From an uncultured Porphyromonadaceae bacterium (GTDB taxonomy: Bacteria > Bacteroidota > Bacteroidia > Bacteroidales > Muribaculaceae), in contig CAMNRO010000014.1 of NCBI GenBank assembly GCA_946553045.1, positions 1 to 59,382 of the forward strand: 59,382 nt of DNA. Direction: 5' to 3'. Below the pieces are notes generated by a model. It did no database searches, was not told the origin of the DNA, and was given only the letters and a program-made list of their open reading frames with translations. The position numbers and the translations under genes are program-made. Position 1 is the first letter of the stretch; each line of letters opens with the position of its first letter. Shown here one piece after another: positions 15,846 to 24,045 of this stretch.

Positions 15846-16379
15846 TCAGGGGTTTATAGGCTTATAACGGAGGATATAGCGTGGACGCCGGGTTTCGGCG
15901 CCTCTATCTGTGTCTTGCGGTTTTTCGAAGTAGAAATCGGGGAGATATTCAGGGCTTACGGAGGTGTGTTGCCGTGCCGGAATTTCTATTATGATGCTGT
16001 CGGCGGGGAGGTCGGCACGCGAGATTGACATGTTGCGGTCTGTCGTGTTGACGATATAGCTTCTGCCGAATTCGAAATCGGCGATACCGTATTTTTTGGT
16101 CAACTCGCCCGGAGTGAATAGTATAGCTTCTTTTCGAGTGTGCTCTTCGGCGGGGCCGGCGATAATGATTGTGGCCGAAGGAACTATCCACATCAGACCC
16201 GCAAGGCATGCTAAAAACAGGAAAACAAAAGCGAACGCACCCGCGCAGCCCCGCAAGGGTTTTGATGCGGTCGATGTGCTCCGCGGCACGGCTTTCATCA
16301 GCACATAGACGACAAAGGCCGCTGCCATCGCGCTAATGGCAAGAAAAAGAAGCACATAGAGGGCGTGGGGCAATAGCAT
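15846..16379 (-). CDS. Two-helix membrane protein of unknown function
   Basis: 177 residues. Two hydrophobic segments (LYVLLFLAISAMAAAFVVYV near the start and CAGAFAFVFLFLACLAGLMW around 45-65) are followed by an extracytoplasmic domain of about 110 residues containing FTPGELTKKYGIADFEFG and ISRADLPADSIIIEIPARQ. It is the first gene of the operon with the polyprenyl synthase and tatD. No family was recognised. Confidence 0.65.
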   Translation of the reverse strand: MLLPHALYVLLFLAISAMAAAFVVYVLMKAVPRSTSTASKPLRGCAGAFAFVFLFLACLAGLMWIVPSATIIIAGPAEEHTRKEAILFTPGELTKKYGIADFEFGRSYIVNTTDRNMSISRADLPADSIIIEIPARQHTSVSPEYLPDFYFEKPQDTDRGAETRRPRYILRYKPINP

Positions 16380-16494
16380 AAGAAACGCGGCTTGATTTTC
16401 CCTACAAAATTAGTGAAAAACCCCCGAACCTCCAAAGCCGGGGATTGCACAGATTGCGGTTTGCGTGAATTAGGGGGAGGGGAAATGAGAAAAA

Positions 16495-16516
16495 GAGGTG
16501 CTCTCACGAGTACCTC
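16495..16516 (-). terminator. Intrinsic terminator of sodB
   Basis: GAGGTGCTC (16495-16503) pairs with GAGTACCTC (16508-16516), one wobble, 4-nt loop, followed on the minus strand by TTTTTCTC. It lies about 65 bp past the sodB stop. The rest of 16380-16579 shows no gene. Confidence 0.6.
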
Positions 16517-16579
16517 CCTTTCCATTCATCACATTATGCTAAAACTAAAGTGCTATTTCTGTTCTGTGGTGTGTGTATG

Positions 16580-17155
16580 TCAGTATCTGCTTTCGACTAC
16601 AGCCCAGTCGACGATATCCCACAGCTGTTTGAGGGCGTCGGCGCGGCGGTTCTGGTAGTCGAGGTAGTATGCGTGTTCCCAGACGTCGAAGGTGAGCAGC
16701 GGCGTGAGGCCAGCTGTGATGGGGTTTGCGGCGTTGGGACCCTGGGTTATGAAAAGCTTTCCGTTCTCGTCGCGCGAGAGCCATACCCAGCCGGAGCCGA
16801 ATAGGCCGACGCCGGCGTCGACGAATGCTTCCTTGAATTTTTCGAATGAGCCGAATTCGCGGTCGATGGCTTTGCGGAGGTCGCCCTGGGGTTCGCGTCG
16901 GCCGTCGGGAGAGAAGGAGAAGAAATAGAAGATGTGGTTCCAGGCCTGCGATGCATTGTTGAACAATGGACCCTGGGCGTGGGCGATTATTTCTTCGAGC
17001 TCCATGTCTTCGAACTCGGTGCCTTTTATGAGTTTGTTGAGGTTGTCGATATATGCTTTCTCGTGCTTGCCGTAGTGAAATTCGACGGTGCGTCGGCTGA
17101 TGGCAGGTTCGAGGGCATCGTTATCGTAGGGCAATTGAGGTTGTTCGTAGGTCAT
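16580..17155 (-). CDS. sodB: Superoxide dismutase, Fe/Mn type
   Basis: 191 residues from the ATG at 17155 (MTYEQPQLPYDNDALEP, the canonical N-terminus). An 18-residue upstream extension is rejected because homologues start here. Metal ligands are present: His in VEFHYGKHEKAY, His in NNASQAWNHIFYF, and Asp and His in LLTFDVWEHAYYLDYQNRR. The Gly-rich FGSGWVWL region resembles iron and cambialistic enzymes of anaerobes. It detoxifies superoxide in the cytoplasm. Monocistronic, divergent from the amidase. Confidence 0.95.
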   Translation of the reverse strand: MTYEQPQLPYDNDALEPAISRRTVEFHYGKHEKAYIDNLNKLIKGTEFEDMELEEIIAHAQGPLFNNASQAWNHIFYFFSFSPDGRREPQGDLRKAIDREFGSFEKFKEAFVDAGVGLFGSGWVWLSRDENGKLFITQGPNAANPITAGLTPLLTFDVWEHAYYLDYQNRRADALKQLWDIVDWAVVESRY

Positions 17156-17354
17156 AGTAATAGTGTCTGTAGTTTGTTTTGTATCATAATAACGCCCCTG
17201 GAGGCGCATGGTTCATGCTTTATTGCTTTTTGACCATTGTTAAGCCGAATTGTTAAACAACTTCTATTGTCGTTTAAGGCAATCAATCGCATGACTGTGG
17301 CCGTAACTTTGCAATCGATAATTGGAAAAGACAATTTTATAAACTTAGAACAGT

Positions 17355-17939
17355 ATGGAAAAGAATTTTGTGATTGTAGACAATGGGCATGGAGTGGAAA
17401 CCAAGGGTAAGCGCAGCCCCGACGGGCGCCATCGCGAATATCTGTGGTGCCGGAAGGCTGCCAGACGTCTGGTGGAGGTGTTGAAAAGCAAGGGGATAGA
17501 CGCGGCATTGCTGGTGCCGGAGGAGACCGATGTGCCGCTTCGGGAGCGCTGTCGGCGTGCGTCGGTGCTGTCGCAGGGCCGCAGGGCGGTGCTTGTGTCG
17601 CTGCACAATAATGCGGCGGGCGACGGCTCGTGCTGGCGTGAGGCCGGGGGCTGGTCGGTGTTTGTCGCGCCCAATGCGTCGCCTGACTCGCGGAGGCTTG
17701 CCGCGCTGCTTTTCCGAAGGGCGAGGTCGGCCGACATACTGGGCAACCGTGCAACGCCTCCGTGCGGGTACTGGACGGCGAATCTTGCCGTCTGCCGCGA
17801 CATGCCGTGCCCGGCGGTGCTGACCGAGAATATGTTTCAGGACAACCGTGCCGACGTTGATTTTCTTGCGTCGGAAGTAGGCTTGTCTACTATTATTAAT
17901 GTGCATTCAGAAGCTTTAAAGGAATATTTCGGAGTATGA
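17355..17939 (+). CDS. N-acetylmuramoyl-L-alanine amidase (Amidase_3 type), cytoplasmic form
   Basis: 194 residues, no signal peptide. It has the zinc-amidase motifs: VDNGHGVETKG (first His), REYLWCRKAARRL (Glu), VSLHNNAAGDG (second His) and AVLTENMFQDN (catalytic Glu). It cleaves the amide bond between muramic acid and the stem peptide. The absence of a leader, the compact single domain and coupling to a small lipoprotein-like gene (4-bp ATGA overlap) resemble phage lysis or mobile-element modules more than housekeeping amidases. A -7 box TAACTTTG is at 17304-17311. Confidence 0.88.
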   Translation: MEKNFVIVDNGHGVETKGKRSPDGRHREYLWCRKAARRLVEVLKSKGIDAALLVPEETDVPLRERCRRASVLSQGRRAVLVSLHNNAAGDGSCWREAGGWSVFVAPNASPDSRRLAALLFRRARSADILGNRATPPCGYWTANLAVCRDMPCPAVLTENMFQDNRADVDFLASEVGLSTIINVHSEALKEYFGV

Positions 17940-18376
17940 ATAAGATTTTTATAGGCGCTGTGGCTTTCGGCGCGGGTTTTCTTGCGGGTATGACGGCATG
18001 CGGGCGGACAGAGACTCTGCCCGGCGAGGTGCGGGTGCTGACGAGGGTGGATACGGTGCGTATCACGTCGCCACCGAGGGTAGCGGTGCGGTATGTGAAG
18101 GCCGACACGGTGTATCTGCCGTCGGCGGAGGGGGCCGACAGCGTGCGGGCTGTCATGCCGGTGGAGCAGGCGGAGTATGCCGGCGACGGCTACCGGGCAT
18201 ATGTGAGCGGCTACAGGCCGCGGCTCGACAGTCTGGTGACTGTGCGCACGCACACGGTGGAGTGCGCGCCCCGTCCACATCGATTCAGCATAGGCCTTCA
18301 GGCCGGTTATGGAATTACGCCCCGTGGATTCCAGCCGTATATCGGTGTTGGTGTGAGTTATAAGATTAATTTGTAA
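17936..18376 (+). CDS. Small lipoprotein-like partner of the amidase (DUF6808-like)
   Basis: 146 residues. A hydrophobic N-terminus (MNKIFIGAVAFGAGFLAGMT) with ACG as a possible lipobox, a repetitive T/V/R-rich middle (VRVLTRVDTVRITSPPRVAV) and a C-terminal barrel-like end (FSIGLQAGYGITPRGFQPYI). The pattern recalls DUF6808-type proteins found downstream of amidases in Bacteroidetes phages and integrated elements, from memory only. It may span or tether to the outer membrane, like a spanin. Overlaps the amidase by 4 bp and is followed by the methyltransferase promoter inside its last codons. Confidence 0.65.
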   Translation: MNKIFIGAVAFGAGFLAGMTACGRTETLPGEVRVLTRVDTVRITSPPRVAVRYVKADTVYLPSAEGADSVRAVMPVEQAEYAGDGYRAYVSGYRPRLDSLVTVRTHTVECAPRPHRFSIGLQAGYGITPRGFQPYIGVGVSYKINL

Positions 18377-18381
18377 TTTTG
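18374..18381 (+). promoter_or_regulatory. -7 promoter box abutting the methyltransferase start
   Basis: TAATTTTG, a perfect -7 match, overlaps the stop of the upstream gene and ends 4 nt before the ATG at 18386, predicting a leaderless mRNA. A TTG lies at 18348-18350, 23 nt upstream, slightly far. Confidence 0.5.
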
Positions 18382-18385
18382 CGAT

Positions 18386-19207
18386 ATGATTGTAGAAGTA
18401 GATTCATTGCAGGCCGAAGGTCTGGAGGTGTTCGCGTCGCTGACGGAGGCTCAGCTGCGCAACCGGCTTGAGCCGGGCAAAGGAGTGTTTATTGCCGAGA
18501 GTCCGAAGGTGATAAAGGTAGCGCTTGAGGCGGGGTATGAGCCACTTGCCATATTGTGCGAACGACGCCATGTGGAGGGCGACGCGGCCGAGCTTATAGC
18601 CATGTGCGGCGACGGTGTGCCGGTGTATGTCGGCGAGCGCGAGCTGCTGGCGGGGCTTACGGGCTATGTGCTGACCCGCGGTGTGCTGTGCGCCATGCGT
18701 CGTCCGGCCGTGCGGACGGTGGCGAGTGTGGTGGAAGGCGCAAGCCGAGTGGCCGTAATCGACGGAGTGGTGGATACTACGAATATCGGGGCTATTTTCC
18801 GGTCGGCGGCCGCCCTGGGGGTTGATGCGGTGGTGCTGACGCCGACATCGTGCGACCCTCTGAATCGACGGGCGGTGCGCGTGTCGATGGGTTCGGTTTT
18901 CCTTGTGCCGTGGGCCTTCCTGCCGGCGGGAGAGACGGCCTCGAGCCTGAGGCAGTATGGTTTCAAGACCGTGGCTATGGCTCTGCGCAATGACTCGGTG
19001 AGCCTCGATGACCCGCTTCTCGCAGCGGAGCCGCGCCTGGCGATTGTGCTCGGAACGGAAGGCGACGGTCTTGCCGACGATGTGATAGCCGGCGCCGATT
19101 ACACGGTGAAGATTCCGATGTCTCACGGTGTCGACTCGCTCAACGTAGCGGCTGCCTCGGCGGTAGCGTTCTGGGAGTTGGCTAAACGCCGTAGCCGACT
19201 GTCATAG
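18386..19207 (+). CDS. SpoU/TrmH family RNA 2'-O-methyltransferase
   Basis: 273 residues. An N-terminal substrate-binding region (RNRLEPGKGVFIAESPKVIK) precedes the knotted SPOUT domain with VVDTTNIGAIFRSAAALG (motif 1), AIVLGTEGDGLADD (motif 2) and IPMSHGVDSLNVAAASAV (motif 3), all conserved. It should transfer methyl from SAM to a ribose of tRNA or 23S rRNA. The last 26 bp overlap the convergent nitroreductase remnant. Confidence 0.92.
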   Translation: MIVEVDSLQAEGLEVFASLTEAQLRNRLEPGKGVFIAESPKVIKVALEAGYEPLAILCERRHVEGDAAELIAMCGDGVPVYVGERELLAGLTGYVLTRGVLCAMRRPAVRTVASVVEGASRVAVIDGVVDTTNIGAIFRSAAALGVDAVVLTPTSCDPLNRRAVRVSMGSVFLVPWAFLPAGETASSLRQYGFKTVAMALRNDSVSLDDPLLAAEPRLAIVLGTEGDGLADDVIAGADYTVKIPMSHGVDSLNVAAASAVAFWELAKRRSRLS

Positions 19208-19778
19208 CGACCTGGAAGCGGTAGCTGTCGGGGAGTGCGAGGAGTTTTTTGACGGCGGGAACATCGACCATCATGCGTTCGACCACATTGATGTCTTCGG
19301 AGCTGCAATAGAGGTATATGTTTTCGGCAACGGCGCCGGCATCGAGGGCTGAGGCCCATGCTTCGTGTCCGGCGAGGGCATTGTCTATCTCGGGGTTGCC
19401 TGTGCGGAAGGCTTCGAAGTCGCTGAATATGACGAGGCTGATGGGTGCTTCGGGCACGAAATGCTGAACTCCGGCAATGTCGCGGTGGTCGCCCGGGGCA
19501 ATGGCTTCGAGGACGGATTCGACAGGATTGTAGAGGTAGACGCCGTCGGGCATGAAAGCATATATGCGGAGAGGGTAGAGGCCCATCGCTGCCGGGACCG
19601 TGCGGTGTCCGTCGGGTCGGTTTATGCCGTATGCGGCCCACATCAGCTGCGACAGGTGTTTTGTTGAAAGCGGTTTGGGAATGAATATGCGGCTTGTATG
19701 GCGGCGTTATATTGCGTCGAGGAGTGTTCCGGGCGCTGGTTTGTGCTGCTGCACGGGTGTGAGGGAGATGTTTTGCAT
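19182..19778 (-). pseudogene. Nitroreductase-family gene interrupted by an in-frame TAA at codon 24
   Basis: From the ATG at 19778 the frame reads MQNISLTPVQQHKP then APGTLLDAI, a TAA at 19709-19707, and then, in the same frame, RRHTSRIFIPKPLSTKHLSQ leading into LMWAAYGINRPDGHRTVPAA. The sequence on both sides matches one FMN-dependent nitroreductase (the RR-x-S-R FMN-phosphate site, WAAYG, and C-terminal MTVGYGV), so this is one gene of 198 codons with a nonsense codon, not two genes. Frame and downstream motifs are intact, which points to recent inactivation, a sequencing error, or reinitiation at the internal ATG at 19643 (153 residues lacking the flavin-binding arginines). Confidence 0.75.
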
Positions 19779-19911
19779 ATTTGAGCTGTGAGATGAGCTA
19801 AACTTGTTCGAGATATGTGTTTTTTAACGTCTGTTAGCTCTTTGTTGTTCGATTTAAGCAAAAAAAGAAATTGCCGAGGTTTAAAAAGGCCGTAAAACAA
19901 AAAATTATGTG

Positions 19912-19919
19912 TAATTTTG
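19912..19919 (+). promoter_or_regulatory. -7 box of the trigger factor promoter
   Basis: TAATTTTG matches the -7 consensus about 95 nt before the tig ATG. No well-placed TTG was seen 19-20 nt upstream. The 19779-20013 spacer is AT-rich and otherwise empty. Confidence 0.45.
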
Positions 19920-20013
19920 CAGTTCGAAAACCGTAAGGGAGTTTTTTCCGTTAGTCTCATCGACCGGAAAGACATGAAAAATTGAAGAATCAAACTTAAA
20001 AAAGAAATACATA

Positions 20014-21405
20014 ATGGACGTAACACTCGAAAAGACCGGCGAACTTGAAGGTCGCCTGGTTGTGAAAATCGAAGAAGCAGATTATGCCGCCCGCGTGAAG
20101 AAAGAACTCAAGGAAATCGGCCAGAACCGTCAGATTCCCGGCTTCCGCAAGGGTCATGTAGATATGGCGCAGCTCCAGAAGCGTTTCGGCAAGCAGGTGA
20201 AGGCCGGCGTGCTCAACGACGTTGCTTCTGACGCCGCTCTCAAATATATAGAGGACAACAAAATCGCTATCCTCGGTCAGCCTATCCCCGCAGAGGAAAA
20301 TGAAATGAACCTCGACGAGAAGGATTTCACTTTCGTATATGAAATCGGTATGATGCCCGAGCTGAACATGGTTTTCGACCAGAATGTTGAGCTTGACTAC
20401 TACAACATCGCCGTAAGCGACGAGATGGTTGCCGAGCAGGACAAGAATATCCGCATGCAGGCCGGCGACCGCGTGACCACCGACACTTACGGTGACCGCG
20501 CTCTCGTGAAGGGTACTATCATGCAGCTTGCCGAAGACGGCCAGGTGAGGGCCGACGGCATTCAGGTGACCGACGGTATCGTAGCTCCCTTCCTCTTCAA
20601 GAGCAAGGAAGAGGCTGCCAAGTTCGAAGGCACCAAGGCCGGCGACAAGGTTGTGTTCGACGCTTTCGCTACCTGCGATGGCAACGAGGCCGAAATCGCA
20701 TCGATGCTTCACATCGACCGCGACCGTGTGGAAGAAGCCCGCGGCAATTTCGAAATGACTATCACCGAATATGTTGTGAACAAGCCTGCCGAGCTCGGTC
20801 AGGAGTTCTATGACAAGGTATTCGGCGCCGACGCTGTTCACAACGAAGAGGAATACTTCGCCCGCGTTCGCGATATGATTGCCCAGAGCCTGCAGCCCAA
20901 CAGCCGCAGTCTGTTCGTTCGCATGACCGAGGATTACCTCATGGAGACCTACGGTGCAAACATGCAGCTTCCCGAAGGCTTCCTGCGTAAGTTCATGGTT
21001 CGCGTGAATCCCGAAATCAAGGCTGAGAGCGTTGACGAAGAGCTCAAGATGGCTATCCCCGGCATGAAGTGGGAAATCATCGAGGGTCAGGCTGGCCGCG
21101 TGATGGGCGTTAAAGTTGAAGAGGACGATGTGAAGGCTATTGCCCGCTCTATCGCCATGGAGCAGCTCATTCAGTACGGCATGGGCCAGATGGCTGAGCA
21201 GATGGCCGACTACTATGCTGAAAACCTTCTCAAAGATAAGGATCAGCGCCGTCGCCTCGTAGACCAGGCTTACACCTCGAAGCTGATGAACGCTATCCAC
21301 AATGCTGTGAAGCTGAACGAGAAGACTGTTTCGCTCGACGAATTCCGCGCTCTCGTAGACACGCTCAACAATGCGAGCGGTGCCGCTGTAGCAGCTGAGG
21401 AATAA
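20014..21405 (+). CDS. tig: Trigger factor, ribosome-associated chaperone
   Basis: 463 residues. The N-terminal ribosome-docking domain has GFRKGHVDMAQLQKRFGKQV, the equivalent of the GFR-x-G-x-x-P tail signature. A middle region (about 150-250) occupies the peptidyl-prolyl isomerase position but, as in Bacteroidetes trigger factors, lacks a clear FKBP active site. The C-terminal arms are helical and charged. It binds nascent chains at the exit tunnel. Monocistronic, with a strong terminator 20 bp downstream. Confidence 0.93.
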   Translation: MDVTLEKTGELEGRLVVKIEEADYAARVKKELKEIGQNRQIPGFRKGHVDMAQLQKRFGKQVKAGVLNDVASDAALKYIEDNKIAILGQPIPAEENEMNLDEKDFTFVYEIGMMPELNMVFDQNVELDYYNIAVSDEMVAEQDKNIRMQAGDRVTTDTYGDRALVKGTIMQLAEDGQVRADGIQVTDGIVAPFLFKSKEEAAKFEGTKAGDKVVFDAFATCDGNEAEIASMLHIDRDRVEEARGNFEMTITEYVVNKPAELGQEFYDKVFGADAVHNEEEYFARVRDMIAQSLQPNSRSLFVRMTEDYLMETYGANMQLPEGFLRKFMVRVNPEIKAESVDEELKMAIPGMKWEIIEGQAGRVMGVKVEEDDVKAIARSIAMEQLIQYGMGQMAEQMADYYAENLLKDKDQRRRLVDQAYTSKLMNAIHNAVKLNEKTVSLDEFRALVDTLNNASGAAVAAEE

Positions 21406-21424
21406 TAATATAGCTTAAGCTTAT

Positions 21425-21457
21425 AAAAAAAAGCCGCAGTTTCTGCGGCTTTTTTTG
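21425..21457 (+). terminator. Strong terminator of tig
   Basis: AAGCCGCAG (21431-21439), loop TTT, CTGCGGCTT (21443-21451), extended by six A's facing T's. The 3' side is a run of T's to 21457. Confidence 0.9.
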
Positions 21458-21460
21458 TGG

Positions 21461-21590
21461 GCTGACGGGCTGTTGGGCTAACAAGCTGACGGGCTGTTGG
21501 GCTGACGGGCTTTTTTTTGGGGGGGGCTGAAGCCCTGAGCGCTTACAAAGGGGAGACGGGCGGTTGGTTTTTTGGGGGGCTTACAAAGGG
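21461..21590 (+). repeat. GCTGACGGG-type intergenic repeat, copy A
   Basis: Imperfect 9-mers GCTGACGGG/GCTGTTGGG (21461-21510), a T/G homopolymer tract, then the core GGGCTGAAGCCCTGAGCGCT plus TACAAA (21524-21549). A second partial unit, GGCTTACAAAGG, follows at 21577-21588 and supplies the stop codon of pncB on the other strand. Copies B and C are at 25069 and 26575. Confidence 0.75.
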
Positions 21591-22792
21591 GGGAGGTGGA
21601 GGGCCTGGCGGAAGCGGGCGACGACGGAGGGGAGGCCGGTGTATTTGCCGGGGTCTTCGCTGAGTTTGCAGGTGTCGTTGTAGAATGTCCAGGATTCGGT
21701 GATTTTGACGGCGGTGAGTTTTATGACTATGTTGCGGGGTTTTATGCCGGGGAAGTCGTTGGTGAAGTGTGTGCCGATGCCGTATGACGGCTGGCAGCGT
21801 GTTGCGGCGTATTGCTGCAGTGCGATTGCGCTGTCGGTGTCGAGGGCGTTGCTGAATACGACCTGTTTTGTGCGCGGGTCGATGCCGAGTGCGGTGTATT
21901 TTGCGCAGATTTTGTCGAGTTGGCCGATGTTGTCGCCGCTGTCTACGCGGAGTCCTTTGAACATGTTGGCGAAGTCTTCGGAGAAGTTGAGGCTGAATAT
22001 CTGCCAGCCGTAGGTGTCGTAGAGGAAGGTGCCGAGTGCTCCGCGGTATGTTTTGGACCATGCTTTCATGGCTATGTGGTTCGCCATCTGGGGACCATAC
22101 ATGCCTGCGATGGCGCAGACAAATTCGTGGGCCATGGTGCCTATGGGCACGAGGTCGTATTTCATGGCGAAGTAGACGTTTGATGTGCCGGTGAATCGTC
22201 CGGGCAGTTCGGGGTGGGTGGCGGCGTATTCGGACATTGCTTTTACGACTGTGTCCTGGGCGCGGAATGAGGCGCGGCGGCGTGTGCCGAAGTCGCTGAA
22301 TGTGCAGCCTGCTTCGAGGAGACGTCTGGCTTTGTCGGCCGATTTTTTGGCATATGCGGCGTAGTCGATGTCGGCGAGCTGCCCGGTCATTTCGTAGTAT
22401 AGCTCTGAGACGATGGCGAGTAGCTTGACTTCGAGGAATATGGTTTCGCACCATGCGCCTTCGATGTCTATGGCGAGGTGTCCGTCGGCGTCTTGTGTGG
22501 CGGTGACCCATTCTTTGCGGTAGCGGAATCCGCGGAGGTAGTTGTAGAACCAGTAGGGGAGGTAGGGGCAGCGGCGCTGCATGAATGCTATTTCGTCTTC
22601 GGTGATGCGGACGTTTTCGAGCATTTCGACCTGGGCGTTGAGTTCGTCGGCAAAGCCGGGCGGGTAGACGCTGTCGTTGCGGTCGGTGAAGCGGTATTTG
22701 ACGCGTGCGCGGGGGTAGTTTGCGACTACGGCGCAGCACATGGTGAATTTATAGAGGTCGTCGTCGGTGAAGTGTGTTATTATCTGGCGCAT
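21581..22792 (-). CDS. pncB: Nicotinate phosphoribosyltransferase
   Basis: 403 residues from the ATG at 22792 (MRQIITHFTDDDLYKFTMC, the usual N-terminus). It converts nicotinate and PRPP to nicotinate mononucleotide in NAD salvage. Motifs include DFGTRRRASFRAQD, TGTSNVYFAMKYDLVPIGTM then AHEF, LRVDSGD and FSNALDTDSAIAL, matching PncB. The product of the upstream nicotinamidase, 5 bp away, is its substrate. The last codons and TAA fall inside a partial intergenic repeat, so the extreme C-terminus may vary between strains. Confidence 0.95.
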   Translation of the reverse strand: MRQIITHFTDDDLYKFTMCCAVVANYPRARVKYRFTDRNDSVYPPGFADELNAQVEMLENVRITEDEIAFMQRRCPYLPYWFYNYLRGFRYRKEWVTATQDADGHLAIDIEGAWCETIFLEVKLLAIVSELYYEMTGQLADIDYAAYAKKSADKARRLLEAGCTFSDFGTRRRASFRAQDTVVKAMSEYAATHPELPGRFTGTSNVYFAMKYDLVPIGTMAHEFVCAIAGMYGPQMANHIAMKAWSKTYRGALGTFLYDTYGWQIFSLNFSEDFANMFKGLRVDSGDNIGQLDKICAKYTALGIDPRTKQVVFSNALDTDSAIALQQYAATRCQPSYGIGTHFTNDFPGIKPRNIVIKLTAVKITESWTFYNDTCKLSEDPGKYTGLPSVVARFRQALHLPPL

Positions 22793-22797
22793 AAGGC

Positions 22798-23934
22798 TTA
22801 ATTTATGGTTGGAGAGAATGGCTCGAGGAGGCGCCATTTTATTTGAGGATAGAGTTTCTGGCCGTCGCGGAGGGTGCGGGCGACGCAGATGTCGCCGGCG
22901 AGTCCGCAGATGTCGATTTTTACGATGTCGAGTTGTCGGATGAGGGTGTCGATGGTCTGTGCGGACAGTGTGTTTGCGAAGATGGAGTATTCCTCGCGGG
23001 CGGGGTCGGTGCCTTTGGTGAGGAATACGGTCTGCCCTGAGGTGGCTTCGATGGCATTGAGAATCGGCTGCCATATGGCGGCGCCCGGGGTGCCTGCTAC
23101 GCAGTGAGCGGGCCACATGCCGCCGTTTTCTTTAAATGATATGTGGTCGGCGGGGTGGGCGTCGGCGGTGAGGACGCGGAGGGTGTACTGTCCGTCGGTC
23201 TGGCGTATGTATGTTGCGAGGGCGTCCATGGCGCCGGCTGCGCCGGGCACGGGGAGGGTGCCGTCGATGAAGTCGTGCTGGGCATCTACAATCAGGAGCA
23301 TTTTCCGGAAGCGGTCCATTACGGCGTTGACTTCGGCGCAGACCCGGCGGTATGCTTCGGGGTCGATGGTGGCGTGAATGAGTTCTTTGGCGAAGTCTAC
23401 GCTGCTGCGGGCCGGGGCTGTGCGCAGGAACAGGGGGTCGAGACCATGGGGGCCGAGGCGCGGGCGGTCGAGGGCGTCGGCGTCTTTGAAGATGGCATAG
23501 AGTGTTTCTACCCGCGGGGCTTCGTTGCCGAATTCCTTTCTGATGGCTTCGATTCCGAGGCTGTCGTCGAGGTCGTGGAAGCGAATCAGGAGGACTGTCT
23601 CGGGGTGGAATACGACTTCGGGGTGCTCGCGGCAGTATTCTTTGTAGTAGACGGCGGCGCGTGCTCCGTGGCCTTTGTCGTAGCCTTCGTCGAGGCGGCG
23701 GGTGTCGTGGAAGACGGCTGCCTGCGCGAGGATTTCGAGGGCATCGGGGTCGTGGCCGAATATGTCGTGGCCTATTGCGAGTGCGTGGAGGAGCACGCGG
23801 CGGCAGTGGCCGGCGGCGTGTATGAGGCTGTCGGGACGGTTGAAGCGTACTTTGCCATCAAAGAAAGCGCTCCAGTATCTGTAGAGGCGCCGGACTTCGG
23901 GTGCGAAGGCGGCGAGGTGGGCTGTAGTATTCAT
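22798..23934 (-). CDS. Fusion of an HD-domain phosphohydrolase and a nicotinamidase
   Basis: 378 residues from the ATG at 23934. Residues about 1-205 form an HD domain with HAAGHCRRVLLHAL, VFHDTRRLDEGYDKGHGA and FKDADALDRPR supplying the His, His-Asp and Asp metal ligands. Residues about 210-378 form a PncA-type isochorismatase fold: LLIVDAQHDFIDG (catalytic Asp), TADAHPADHISF (metal ligands), FLTKGTD (catalytic Lys) and CGLAGDICVARTL (nucleophile Cys). The second half should make nicotinate for PncB, encoded next. The HD substrate is unknown; a nucleotide linked to NAD turnover is plausible. A -7 box lies just upstream. Confidence 0.88.
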   Translation of the reverse strand: MNTTAHLAAFAPEVRRLYRYWSAFFDGKVRFNRPDSLIHAAGHCRRVLLHALAIGHDIFGHDPDALEILAQAAVFHDTRRLDEGYDKGHGARAAVYYKEYCREHPEVVFHPETVLLIRFHDLDDSLGIEAIRKEFGNEAPRVETLYAIFKDADALDRPRLGPHGLDPLFLRTAPARSSVDFAKELIHATIDPEAYRRVCAEVNAVMDRFRKMLLIVDAQHDFIDGTLPVPGAAGAMDALATYIRQTDGQYTLRVLTADAHPADHISFKENGGMWPAHCVAGTPGAAIWQPILNAIEATSGQTVFLTKGTDPAREEYSIFANTLSAQTIDTLIRQLDIVKIDICGLAGDICVARTLRDGQKLYPQIKWRLLEPFSPTIN

Positions 23935-23942
23935 ATTTATCA

Positions 23943-23950
23943 CAAATATA
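23943..23950 (-). promoter_or_regulatory. -7 promoter box of the NAD salvage operon
   Basis: Minus strand TATATTTG matches TAnnTTTG and ends 8 nt before the ATG at 23934, predicting a leader of about 4 nt. No clear -33 element. Confidence 0.45.
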
Positions 23951-24010
23951 CAACATTTCAGAGTCGGTAACATGTTCGGAGGGTGGTGAAAAAAAGCGAT
24001 GGCATTATTT

Positions 24011-24041
24011 TTTGTTTTATGTCGGAAAAATGCTAATTTTG
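24011..24041 (+). promoter_or_regulatory. Promoter of mltG, leaderless layout
   Basis: TTTG (24011-24014), 19-nt spacer, TAATTTTG (24034-24041): a full consensus promoter. The box ends 4 nt before the GTG start at 24046, so transcription should begin at the start codon. Confidence 0.7.
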
Positions 24042-24045
24042 TAAG

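Noticed and set aside
17156-17209. N-terminal extension of superoxide dismutase
   Set aside because: Homologues start at MTYEQPQLPY; the extension has no conserved feature.
19643-20026. 127-residue minus-strand frame upstream of the nitroreductase
   Set aside because: Different frame from the nitroreductase; the in-frame continuation of that gene is found instead, interrupted by a TAA.
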